Assembly: GCA_964484325.1 (NCBI GenBank)
Contig: CAZAEE010000004.1
Span: 1-64,000 of the forward strand
DNA from: CAYLXX01 sp964484325
Lineage (GTDB): Bacteria > Patescibacteriota > Microgenomatia > UBA1406 > GWC2-37-13
Direction: 5' to 3'
Length of the DNA stretch: 64,000 nucleotides
Under the pieces are notes generated by a model. It saw nothing but the letters and a program-made list of their open reading frames with translations. It did no database searches and had not been told where the DNA came from. Positions 54,301-62,100 of this stretch are shown piece by piece. The position numbers were made by a program, and so were the translations under genes. Every line of letters begins with the position of its first letter. Within the stretch, counting starts at the first letter, position 1.

Positions 54301-54568
54301 CCTCGTTACACAACAACCACTCGGTGGTAAATCACAAATGGGAGGACAACGATTTGGAGAGATGGAAGTCTGGGCGCTTGAGTCACATCGAGTACCGTAT
54401 GTCCTTCAAGAAATGCTGACCATTAAATCGGACGATGTTCGTGGCCGTACAAAGGCCTTTGAGTCAATCATCAAGGGACTTGACATACCACAGTCAAGTG
54501 TACCTGAATCATTTCATGTTCTTATGAAAGAACTAAACGCTTTGGGATTATCAATTGATTATATCTAA
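51362..54568 (+). CDS. rpoB: RNA polymerase beta subunit
   Basis: This 1068-residue protein is shorter than E. coli RpoB but keeps the protrusion, fork loop 2, flap and the C-terminal clamp part. Recognisable blocks are GPGGIEKERASFSIRD, SPEGPNIGVV, DGLGYEDGFVISERV, RHGNKGVIAKILPEYDMP and GGQRFGEMEVWALES. In the rifampicin-binding region, Gln513, His526 and Ser531 (E. coli numbering) are replaced by Thr, Asn and Thr. The gene starts at ATG 51362 after a long leader. It is not preceded by rplJ-rplL, which flank rpoB in many bacteria. rpoC follows after 33 bases. Confidence 0.97.
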   Translation: MSTSKSTQPPKQVYLGTEEKYLKNLDLIEIQKDSWKAFLEKDIHNIIEEFFPIEDYTGKKFSLYFEGIYYGKSRFPLELCLDKKLTYDSPVYAKLRLINKKTGSEKEQDVYLFNIPNMTSRGTFIINGIERAIINQIVRSPGIYFTAEIDRATGLTLYNAEVRPYIGAWLDFTINRHGTIEVKVNKKRKILASVFLRLFEGENINTLLSYFSDLGPELMEKYIVPTFKKDKAKNKDEAVLEFYRKMKPGEPLVLDNAYKTLNTTFFDPRRYSLAEVGRYKINKKLGVGLEINKENLLLKKKDVIEAIKYLVRLTKGDGKFDDIDHLGNRRLRTVGELIGMYGIRVGMVRAEKEVKERMSLVATDMHPTPSQIVNSKPIMMAINSFYRTSQLSTIVDQTNPLSELDNLRRITVGGPGGIEKERASFSIRDISTSQYGRIDPIRSPEGPNIGVVTYMALYSRINKYGFLETPYKKVIKEKNGSKTTAKISNELTYLQADDEEQYFITSANVRSDANGIITDKHVVARQGGEIIEITPDKLDFIDISPRQVVGASAALIPFIQNDDATRSLMGTHMQCQAVPLVKPHTPDLGTGMEEKIASALGRTIFAPEDATVEYVDGKKVILKGKSGQQYQYDLERFLRTNKDVIFDQKPLVEPKQKVKKGAVIVDGPAVENGRLALGQNLVIAYTSLDGLGYEDGFVISERVLKEDLLTSITSEEFIADLVDTKLGPEELTNDIPNVREQVLQNLDKEGLVIGGTEVKSGDILVGKVAPKGERELTAEERLLRAIFGEKAKDVKDTSLRMPYGKRGTVVNISTIDSQKDPNELEPSVMKRIIVNTAQLRKISVGDKLAGRHGNKGVIAKILPEYDMPYLEDGTPVDIIMSPISIVNRMNLGQLFETLLGLIARRNNQKISVPVFEKLKEEFILDELQKLGLPTDGKVTLYDGKTGQPFERKVLVGIGYIMKLIHMVEDKFHARSVGPYSLVTQQPLGGKSQMGGQRFGEMEVWALESHRVPYVLQEMLTIKSDDVRGRTKAFESIIKGLDIPQSSVPESFHVLMKELNALGLSIDYI

Positions 54569-54601
54569 AATAACCCGCGCACAATTTTATAAAAAATTTT
54601 T

Positions 54602-57600
54602 ATGGAAGATACACTTAACTTAGACTTTTCCGGTCTTAAAATTCGCATCGCCTCACCAGAAGACATTTTAAAGTGGTCAAAAGGCGAAGTCACCAAACCT
54701 GAGACGATCAACTATCGTACATTCCGTCCCGAAAAAGATGGTCTGTTTGATGAGAGAATTTTTGGACCGACTAAAGATTATGAATGTTACTGTGGTAAAT
54801 ATAAACGAATCCGTTATCGAGGAATAGTCTGCGATCGCTGCGGGGTCGAGGTCACTTCCTCAGTTGTCAGACGCGAACGTATGGGCCACATCAAACTGGC
54901 TTCACCCATTGCTCACATCTGGTACTTTAAAGGTTCTTCGTCTCCTTTAAGTATCATTCTTGACGTTCCTCCCCAGGCGTTAGAGAGAATTATCTACTAC
55001 GCCTTGTATCTTGTAAAAGATATTGATAAAGATAAACAGAAAAAAGCTTTAGATGTCCTTGAAAAATCCCGTAAACAAGAGATTGATGTTATTGAAGAAG
55101 AACACGCCAAGAAACAAAAAACGCTTAAAACTACTTTTGACAAACAGCGAGATGACATCACCAAACGCATCACCCATCCCGAGCAAAAAGCGATTACATT
55201 ACAAGAGTTAGATCTGAAAGAAAAAGAGGAATTTAAACAGCTATCAGATAAATTCGTGGAACAAAAAGGCCAAAAAACCGCTTTTTATGATCGTATCACA
55301 AAAATTGTTAAGTCACTGAAAAAAAACGAAACCTTGGAAGAAGATGATTATTTATTCCTTAAAGAAAAAGGTGTCGAAGAGTACATCAATGTTGGTATGG
55401 GTTCAGAAGTACTACACGAACTTCTTTCCACCATTGATTTGCAGAAAATGTATACAGACAGCTTGAACGATCTGCCAAAAGCCAAAGGTGAAAAAAGAAA
55501 TAAACTTCTTAAAAAGACCCGCATCATTGAGGCATTTTTAAAAAGTAAAGTTAATCCGCTATGGATGCTCCTTTCTGTTTTACCTGTTATCCCGCCTGAT
55601 CTGAGACCGGTAGTTCAGTTACCAGGAGGCAAGTTTGCCACCTCTGATTTAAATGATTTATACAGACGCGTCATCAACCGCAACATTCGCTTGAAACAGT
55701 TAATTGATCTTGGTGCACCGGAAATCATTTTACGAAACGAGAAAAGAATGCTTCAAGAAGCAGTTGATTCACTGCTTGATCTGCAAAAATCTCGTGGCAG
55801 AACTCGCACTCAGTCAACGTCAGCTAAAGTCTTGAAGTCCTTATCTGATATTTTACGAGGTAAGCAGGGACGTTTCCGTCAAAATCTTTTAGGAAAACGT
55901 GTTGATTACTCTGGCCGCTCAACCATCATCGTCGGACCTGAGCTGAAAATTGATCAATGCGGTATACCAAAAGAGATGGCAATTGAGCTTTTCAAACCTC
56001 ATCTATTACATGAAATTATTGTTCGAGGATTGGCGCCAAACATAAAAAGCGCCAAGAACTTCCTCGAACAAAAAGATCCAGTCGTATATGACATTCTTGA
56101 AGAGATCACCAAAAACCATCCGGTGCTTTTGAACCGTGCACCTACTCTGCACAAACTTTCAATCCTCGGGTTTTATCCGGTTTTGACAGACTCATATGCT
56201 ATTAAACTCCACCCAACTGTTTGTGCCGGTTATAACGCTGACTTTGACGGAGATGCTATGGGTGTGTTTTTGCCGCTTTCAAAAAACTCAATTACTGAAA
56301 TCGAGGAAAGAATGCTGCCGTACCACAATCTCTTGAAACCAGCTGATGGATCACCGATTGTTGTACCAAACAAAGAGATGGCTCTTGGCGTCTACTACTT
56401 AACCACCATGGACCACGTCTTTGCTGAAAAAAAAGATGAGGAACTTGAATGGCTGGGAACACCAGATGAGGCAATTAGTTATTTTCACCTGAATAAAATT
56501 TCATTAAGACAACCAATCATGGTGCGCATTGATGGCGTGTCGTTAAGAACTACTGTTGGTCGAATCTTTTTCAATCAACTGCTGCCAAAAGAACTTGTAT
56601 ACATGAACAGCGACGTGAAAGCCGCCGACATTAAAACAATTGTCGTTGATTCAATTAAAATATTTGACGATAATAAAAAAGTTGGAGAGCTAATTGATAA
56701 AATTAAAGAAATCGGTTTCTGGGGTGCCACGCTAGGTGGCGGTTTATCTATCTCCATGTTTGACTGTGAAATTATCAAAGAAAAAGAACAGATTGTTGAA
56801 GAAACAGAAAGAGAAGTTGATAAAATCCAAAATAACTTCAATCAAGGATTGCTGACACTCGAGGAAAAAAGACGCTATACCAATAAATTATGGATTGATA
56901 CTACAGAAAGATTAGCTGAAGATACTTGGAACAGTCTTGACGCCGAAAATCCAGTACGACTCAGTATTCAATCGGGAGGACCACGTGCATCTCGAGAACA
57001 GTTGAAACAGCTTTCTGCTATTAAAGGTCTTGTAGTTGACCCGATGGGTAAAATCATCGAGGTTCCGACAAAATCCAATTATCGTGAAGGGTTATCAATT
57101 TTTGAATACGTTATTTCTACTCGAGGAGCTCGAAAAGGTCTCACCGACTCAGCGTTAAAAACGGCCGATGCCGGATACCTGACTCGCCGACTCCACGATG
57201 TTGCCCATGACATGATTATTCGTGAGGAAAACTGTAATGCCGCCGACGGACTCGTAATCAGTGTCGATGATGAACGCGGAGACAAGTTGAAAGACCGCAT
57301 CAAAGGCCGCTATGCACTAAAAGATATTGTTTTTGATAAAAAAACACTTGTGAAAGCCGATGAGCTAATCAGTGAAGAAACAGCCGCCCAAATAGCCAAA
57401 GCCGGCATACGAAGTGTTGTCGTTAGATCCCCTCTTTACTGTCAGTCGAAGTATGGCGTATGTAAAAAATGTTACGGCGTCAATCTGTCAACCAATCAAC
57501 CAGTTGAGATTGGCGTACCAATCGGTGTAATGGGAGCCCAATCAATCGGTGAACCGGGTACGCAGCTAACTATGCGTGTTCGCCATTTCGGAGGTATTGT

Positions 57601-58426
57601 GATTGCCGACGTGACTCAAGGTCTTCCTCGTGTAGAGGAGTTATTTGAAACCCGCACACCAAAAGTAGTTTCACCTATTGCTGAGATCAACGGGAAAGTG
57701 TCTGTTAAAGAAGATACTGAAAATGATAATTTCTTAGTAAAAATCACTGCTTCAGGTGAACATGCTCAAGAAGAAGAGTTTGTTATTCCTACCTCCCAGA
57801 GGCTAAAAGTGAAAGATGGCGATATGGTTGGTATTGGTACAGCTCTTTCTGAAGGTCATCTTGATGTACACGACGTTCTCACTATTAAAGGCTTGAAAGC
57901 AGCTCAACTTTACCTTCTTGACGAGGTACAAAAAGTCTACGAGTCTCAAGGTATTGCTATTCATGACAAACATTTTGAGGTCATTATTCGTAAAATGAGC
58001 GACAAGGTTATTATCGAGGACGAAGGCGATACCTCCTTAATTAAAGACGAGGTAGTCTCCAAAGTCCGCTTTGAAGAGGAAAACAAGAGCGTACTTGCCC
58101 AGGGAGGTAAGCCTGCTATCGGAAAAATCTCAATTTTAGGTATCACCAGAGCCGCCATTTACACAGATTCGTGGCTGTCAGCTGCCTCATTCGAACAAAC
58201 GACAAGTGTTCTCAGCAGCGCGGCAATCAAAGGCCAAGTGGACTATTTGCTAGGCTTGAAGGAAAATGTTATAATTGGAAGACTCATTCCTGTGAATGAG
58301 GAGTTAATTAATAAGTATTACAGTAAATTTATTAGTAAATATGCCCACAATCAACCAGCTAATCAAGAGGAAACGCCACAAGCGAGTGAGGAAGTCACGA
58401 GCGGCAGCCCTCAAACTCAGCTTTAA
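54602..58426 (+). CDS. rpoC: RNA polymerase beta-prime subunit
   Basis: This 1274-residue catalytic subunit has an N-terminal zinc ribbon (CYCGKYK and CDRCGVEV). At about residues 140-235 there is a charged coiled-coil insertion typical of CPR homologues. The catalytic Mg motif reads NADFDGDAMGVF, where most bacteria have NADFDGDQMAVH. The trigger-loop start reads TMRVRHFGG against the usual TMRTFHTGG. The bridge-helix block GARKGLTDSALKTADAGYL is conserved. No large lineage-specific insertion sits in the trigger loop. The final 28 residues are low-complexity and are encoded by the same bases as the start of rpsL in another frame. Confidence 0.97.
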   Translation: MEDTLNLDFSGLKIRIASPEDILKWSKGEVTKPETINYRTFRPEKDGLFDERIFGPTKDYECYCGKYKRIRYRGIVCDRCGVEVTSSVVRRERMGHIKLASPIAHIWYFKGSSSPLSIILDVPPQALERIIYYALYLVKDIDKDKQKKALDVLEKSRKQEIDVIEEEHAKKQKTLKTTFDKQRDDITKRITHPEQKAITLQELDLKEKEEFKQLSDKFVEQKGQKTAFYDRITKIVKSLKKNETLEEDDYLFLKEKGVEEYINVGMGSEVLHELLSTIDLQKMYTDSLNDLPKAKGEKRNKLLKKTRIIEAFLKSKVNPLWMLLSVLPVIPPDLRPVVQLPGGKFATSDLNDLYRRVINRNIRLKQLIDLGAPEIILRNEKRMLQEAVDSLLDLQKSRGRTRTQSTSAKVLKSLSDILRGKQGRFRQNLLGKRVDYSGRSTIIVGPELKIDQCGIPKEMAIELFKPHLLHEIIVRGLAPNIKSAKNFLEQKDPVVYDILEEITKNHPVLLNRAPTLHKLSILGFYPVLTDSYAIKLHPTVCAGYNADFDGDAMGVFLPLSKNSITEIEERMLPYHNLLKPADGSPIVVPNKEMALGVYYLTTMDHVFAEKKDEELEWLGTPDEAISYFHLNKISLRQPIMVRIDGVSLRTTVGRIFFNQLLPKELVYMNSDVKAADIKTIVVDSIKIFDDNKKVGELIDKIKEIGFWGATLGGGLSISMFDCEIIKEKEQIVEETEREVDKIQNNFNQGLLTLEEKRRYTNKLWIDTTERLAEDTWNSLDAENPVRLSIQSGGPRASREQLKQLSAIKGLVVDPMGKIIEVPTKSNYREGLSIFEYVISTRGARKGLTDSALKTADAGYLTRRLHDVAHDMIIREENCNAADGLVISVDDERGDKLKDRIKGRYALKDIVFDKKTLVKADELISEETAAQIAKAGIRSVVVRSPLYCQSKYGVCKKCYGVNLSTNQPVEIGVPIGVMGAQSIGEPGTQLTMRVRHFGGIVIADVTQGLPRVEELFETRTPKVVSPIAEINGKVSVKEDTENDNFLVKITASGEHAQEEEFVIPTSQRLKVKDGDMVGIGTALSEGHLDVHDVLTIKGLKAAQLYLLDEVQKVYESQGIAIHDKHFEVIIRKMSDKVIIEDEGDTSLIKDEVVSKVRFEEENKSVLAQGGKPAIGKISILGITRAAIYTDSWLSAASFEQTTSVLSSAAIKGQVDYLLGLKENVIIGRLIPVNEELINKYYSKFISKYAHNQPANQEETPQASEEVTSGSPQTQL

Positions 58427-58760
58427 CGCCATCAAACGTGCTTATGTCCCGACAAACAATAACATGAAGCGGGGCGTTTGTACTGTGGTACGTACAATGA
58501 CTCCAAAAAAGCCTAACTCAGCCTTGCGAAAGGTGGCCAGAGTCAGACTTTCAAACAAAATGGAGGTCACTGCCTATATTCAAGGTATTGGCCATAACTT
58601 GGCCGAGCACTCTATCGTGCTAGTACGAGGTGGTCGCGTCAAAGATTTACCAGGAGTTAAGTATCACATTGTGCGAGGTAAGTTTGATACTACAGGAGTT
58701 GCCAATCGTAGCACTTCAAGATCAAAATACGGCTCCAAAAAACCTCAGAAATCAGGTTAA
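58341..58760 (+). CDS. rpsL: Ribosomal protein S12
   Basis: This 139-residue protein of the decoding centre has the usual start MPTINQLI and the invariant TPKKPNSALRKVARVRL and RGGRVKDLPGVKYH blocks. It contains the longer N-terminal loop (before KRGVCT) that Gram-positive S12 proteins also have. The start codon is 86 bases inside rpoC, in another frame; this start is firm because the first codons encode the conserved N-terminus. It belongs to the rpoBC-rpsLG-fusA unit. Confidence 0.97.
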   Translation: MPTINQLIKRKRHKRVRKSRAAALKLSFNAIKRAYVPTNNNMKRGVCTVVRTMTPKKPNSALRKVARVRLSNKMEVTAYIQGIGHNLAEHSIVLVRGGRVKDLPGVKYHIVRGKFDTTGVANRSTSRSKYGSKKPQKSG

Positions 58761-58774
58761 GTTCATTTTTTCTT

Positions 58775-59248
58775 ATGCCTAGACACCCATATAAAAAAAG
58801 ACCCGTTAAGTCAGACATTCTTTACGGTAGTCAGGAGATTGCCAAACTGATTACGTACGTCATGGAAGACGGCAAAAAAAGCGTTGCCGAAAAGATCGTC
58901 TATGGTATGCTTGAAGATCTGAAAAAAGAGAGTGAAGACCCAACAAAAACTCTGTACAAAGCTCTCTCAAATGTTTCCCCCAACATGGAAGTAAAACCGA
59001 AACGTTTAGGCGGTGCCTCGTATCTTGTACCAATAGAGGTCAGACGTGATCGCAAGCTATATCTAGGTTTAAACTGGATAGTTGAAGCTGCCCGAACCAA
59101 ATCAAACAAAGAGTACCGAACATTTAAAGATAAATTATTACACGAAGTTATTGAAGCTTCAAAAAACCAAGGCCAGGCAGTTGCCAAACGACAACAGACT
59201 GAGAAACTTGCAGAACAAAACAAAGCCTTCTCTCATTTGAAGTGGTGA
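58775..59248 (+). CDS. rpsG: Ribosomal protein S7
   Basis: This 157-residue primary 16S rRNA-binding protein of the 30S head begins MPRHPYKKRPVKSD and has the conserved VEVRRDRKLYLGLNWIV-like segment near residue 90 and AKRQQTEKLAEQNKAFSHLKW at the C-terminus. The length is normal. It lies 14 bases after rpsL and 48 bases before fusA, the classic str-operon order. Confidence 0.97.
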   Translation: MPRHPYKKRPVKSDILYGSQEIAKLITYVMEDGKKSVAEKIVYGMLEDLKKESEDPTKTLYKALSNVSPNMEVKPKRLGGASYLVPIEVRRDRKLYLGLNWIVEAARTKSNKEYRTFKDKLLHEVIEASKNQGQAVAKRQQTEKLAEQNKAFSHLKW

Positions 59249-59296
59249 CTATTATTTCTCCCTGCTGTTGAACGGGGCATGATAAACTAAATATTT

Positions 59297-61390
59297 ATGG
59301 CACAAAACATTATTACGACAAAAAACAGAAATGTACCGCTTGATAAAATTCGAAATGTCGGTATCATTGCTCACATCGACTCGGGTAAAACCACAACTAC
59401 TGAGCGAATTTTATTCTACACAGGAAGAAGCTATAAAATCGGCGACATTGATGAAGGAACCACTCAAATGGACTGGATGGCTCAAGAGCGTGAACGTGGT
59501 ATCACGATCGTTTCGGCTGCAACAACTACTTTCTGGAAAGATTACCGAATCAATATTATTGATACTCCAGGACATGTAGACTTTACTGCCGAAGTGGAAC
59601 GATCACTTCGTGTGCTTGACGGAGGTGTAGTTGTCTTCGACGCTGAAGAAGGCGTGCAGTCTCAGTCGGAAACTGTTTGGCGTCAGGCTGATAAATATAA
59701 AGTACCGCGTCTGTGTTTTATTAACAAAATGGATAAACTCGGAGCTGACTTCGAAGCGACAGTTGGAGAAATTCGTGAACGACTCGGCGCCAATCCTATC
59801 ATCATGACTTATCCTATCGGTAAAGAACAAGAATTTAAAGGCGTGGTTGATCTTTTAAGTATGAAAGCCTTAATCTGGGACAAAGATCCCCAAGGTACCC
59901 AATACTCAGAAGTTGAAATTCCCGAAGACACAAAAGCTAAAGCAACCGAATTTCGAGCTAAATTAATCGAACAGGTTGCCGAAACAAACGACATGTTGCT
60001 TGATAAATACTTAAACGGAAAAGAAATCGCAATTGAAGATCTAAAAAAAGCTCTCCGCGCAGCCACTATCGCCTATAAAGTTATCCCCGTTTATTGCGGC
60101 ACGTCACTTAGGAACAAAGGTGTTCAACCAGTGCTTGATGCTATTATCGATTATCTCCCCTCTCCTCAAGATTTGCAAGAAATCAAAGGTATTAATCCGA
60201 CAACAAGTGGGGAAGAAATACGTAAGTTATCACCTGATGAAAAATTTTCTGCTCTTGCTTTCAAAATTCAACTAGATCCCCATGTAGGTAAACTGACGTA
60301 TACTCGTATCTACTCTGGTACTTTGGAAACAGGTTCCTATATCTATGACGTCAACAAAGGTACCAAGGAACGTGTTAGCCGACTACTTCTTATGCATGCT
60401 AACACTCGAGAAGAGATTGATAAAGCCTATGCCGGCGAAATCGTCGCGCTTGTTGGTCCAAAAGAAGCAAAAACTGGAGACACACTTTCAGATCCTACCC
60501 ATCCGATTTTACTTGAACAAATCATCTTCCCCGAGCCGGTTATTTCTTTAGCGATCGAGCCAAAAACCAAAGCTGACCAAGAAAAACTTTCCTATACTCT
60601 TCAAAGACTGTCTGAAGAAGATCCGACATTTAAAGTGAAGATCAATCACGAAACCGGTCAAACAATCATGTCTGGTATGGGAGAACTTCATCTTGAGATT
60701 CTCGTTGACCGCATGAAACGGGAAATGGGTATGGATGTTAATGTCGGTAAACCTCAGGTGGCGTACAAAGAAACTATCACGAAACCAGCTGACGCAGAAG
60801 GTAAATACATCAAGCAAACCGGTGGTCATGGTCAGTATGGTCATGCTCTTTTGAAACTCGAACCACTTGGTCGCGGTGAAGGATTCGTTTTTGAAAACAA
60901 AATTAGAGGAGGATCGATTCCTTCAGAGTTTATTCCCTCAATTGAGAAAGGTGTCATAGCTGCCATGGAAAAAGGAGTTTTATTAGGATATCCACTTGTT
61001 GATATGAAAGCAGTGTTATACGATGGTAGTTATCACGATGTTGACTCGTCTGATATCGCTTTCCAAATCGCCGGATCAATGGCGCTTCAGGATGGTGTGA
61101 AACACGCTGGTGCTACATTGCTTGAACCTATTATGAAAATGGAAGTGACTGTTCCTGACGAGTTTATGGGTATCGCAATCGGTGATCTTTCCAGTAAACG
61201 CGGTAAAATTCTCGGTACGGAAAAAAGAGGCAAAGCCACCGTCATTAGAGCTTATGCTCCCCTTGCTGAACTTTCCGGCTACGTTACAATCCTAAGATCG
61301 CTGACTGAAGGTCGCGGCATCTCCTACATGGAACCTTCCCATTACGAAGAAGTCCCCCAAAACATCATTCAAGCGATGGTCAATAAATAA
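59297..61390 (+). CDS. fusA: Translation elongation factor G
   Basis: This 697-residue GTPase moves tRNAs and mRNA through the ribosome. The G-domain has AHIDSGKTTTTE, the switch-II DTPGHVDFTAEVERS and NKMD boxes, with RGITIVSAATT for switch I. Domains II to V follow at normal length, including GQYGHALLKLEP in domain IV. It closes the str-like operon; no tuf gene follows. The next gene begins only five bases after its stop. Confidence 0.97.
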   Translation: MAQNIITTKNRNVPLDKIRNVGIIAHIDSGKTTTTERILFYTGRSYKIGDIDEGTTQMDWMAQERERGITIVSAATTTFWKDYRINIIDTPGHVDFTAEVERSLRVLDGGVVVFDAEEGVQSQSETVWRQADKYKVPRLCFINKMDKLGADFEATVGEIRERLGANPIIMTYPIGKEQEFKGVVDLLSMKALIWDKDPQGTQYSEVEIPEDTKAKATEFRAKLIEQVAETNDMLLDKYLNGKEIAIEDLKKALRAATIAYKVIPVYCGTSLRNKGVQPVLDAIIDYLPSPQDLQEIKGINPTTSGEEIRKLSPDEKFSALAFKIQLDPHVGKLTYTRIYSGTLETGSYIYDVNKGTKERVSRLLLMHANTREEIDKAYAGEIVALVGPKEAKTGDTLSDPTHPILLEQIIFPEPVISLAIEPKTKADQEKLSYTLQRLSEEDPTFKVKINHETGQTIMSGMGELHLEILVDRMKREMGMDVNVGKPQVAYKETITKPADAEGKYIKQTGGHGQYGHALLKLEPLGRGEGFVFENKIRGGSIPSEFIPSIEKGVIAAMEKGVLLGYPLVDMKAVLYDGSYHDVDSSDIAFQIAGSMALQDGVKHAGATLLEPIMKMEVTVPDEFMGIAIGDLSSKRGKILGTEKRGKATVIRAYAPLAELSGYVTILRSLTEGRGISYMEPSHYEEVPQNIIQAMVNK

Positions 61391-61395
61391 GGGCC

Positions 61396-62061
61396 ATGAA
61401 AACCCTCATTATTTCCGATACTCATCTGGACTTTCCTTTTGAACAATCCAAGCTCGATTTTTTAAAAAAAATTATTACTGGATCTGATCGCGTCATTATA
61501 AACGGCGACTTCTGGGATGGGCAACAGATTACTTTTGATTCATTTGTTAAATCTCGCTGGTCTGAACTGTTTCCGTTACTACTTGCTAAAAAAGCAGTTT
61601 ACATTTACGGTAATCATGACTTAAAAAAATACGCCGATGAGCGCGTGAATCTTTTCTCAGATAAGCAGCATACTCGTTACAAGCTCAAGGTCAAAAACAA
61701 ACATCTCATTTTTGAACACGGTAATCGCCTCTATCGCTTTGTCGATGAGGCTCCTTTGAAAGTCTTAACTCCCTCAGGATTTATCATGAAGTTTATTGCC
61801 TTTCACATCGAAAAACCTCTTATTAAACTACTTGGTCCTAAAATCATTAAAAGTGCTGGTAAAAAATACAATGACATCATTAAAAAAAAGATCAAAAAGG
61901 AGCTGAAAAAAAACGAAATTTTCGTGTGCGGTCACACTCACTCCGCCGAGTACAGTCCGGATGAACAGTTTATCAATTCTGGCTTCATGAAGTACGGTAT
62001 TGCTCAGTATATTTTGATTCATGATGACACAATTACTCTTAAAGAAGAGTATTACGATTAA
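61396..62061 (+). CDS. Calcineurin-like metallophosphoesterase
   Basis: This 221-residue protein has the metal-binding motifs in order: DTHLD (Asp-x-His), INGDFWDG, YGNHDLKK, FEHGNRL and CGHTHSAEY. These belong to the calcineurin-like superfamily, and the length and spacing recall UDP-2,3-diacylglucosamine hydrolase and related phosphoesterases, but the substrate cannot be assigned. It begins five bases after fusA and may be read by run-through of that operon. Confidence 0.85.
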   Translation: MKTLIISDTHLDFPFEQSKLDFLKKIITGSDRVIINGDFWDGQQITFDSFVKSRWSELFPLLLAKKAVYIYGNHDLKKYADERVNLFSDKQHTRYKLKVKNKHLIFEHGNRLYRFVDEAPLKVLTPSGFIMKFIAFHIEKPLIKLLGPKIIKSAGKKYNDIIKKKIKKELKKNEIFVCGHTHSAEYSPDEQFINSGFMKYGIAQYILIHDDTITLKEEYYD

Positions 62062-62065
62062 CTGC

Positions 62066-62095
62066 TTGACAAGGTAAACGATCGTTTACTATAAT
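62066..62095 (+). promoter_or_regulatory. Promoter with a perfect 16-bp palindrome (operator) for the Y-family polymerase
   Basis: TTGACA (62066-62071) and TATAAT (62090-62095) are exact consensus boxes with an 18-base spacer. Almost the whole spacer is GTAAACGATCGTTTAC (62074-62089), a perfect palindrome. A dimeric repressor bound there would block polymerase. Start codon ATG 62101 lies five bases after the -10 box, so the mRNA should be leaderless. Confidence 0.75.
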
Positions 62096-62100
62096 AAATC

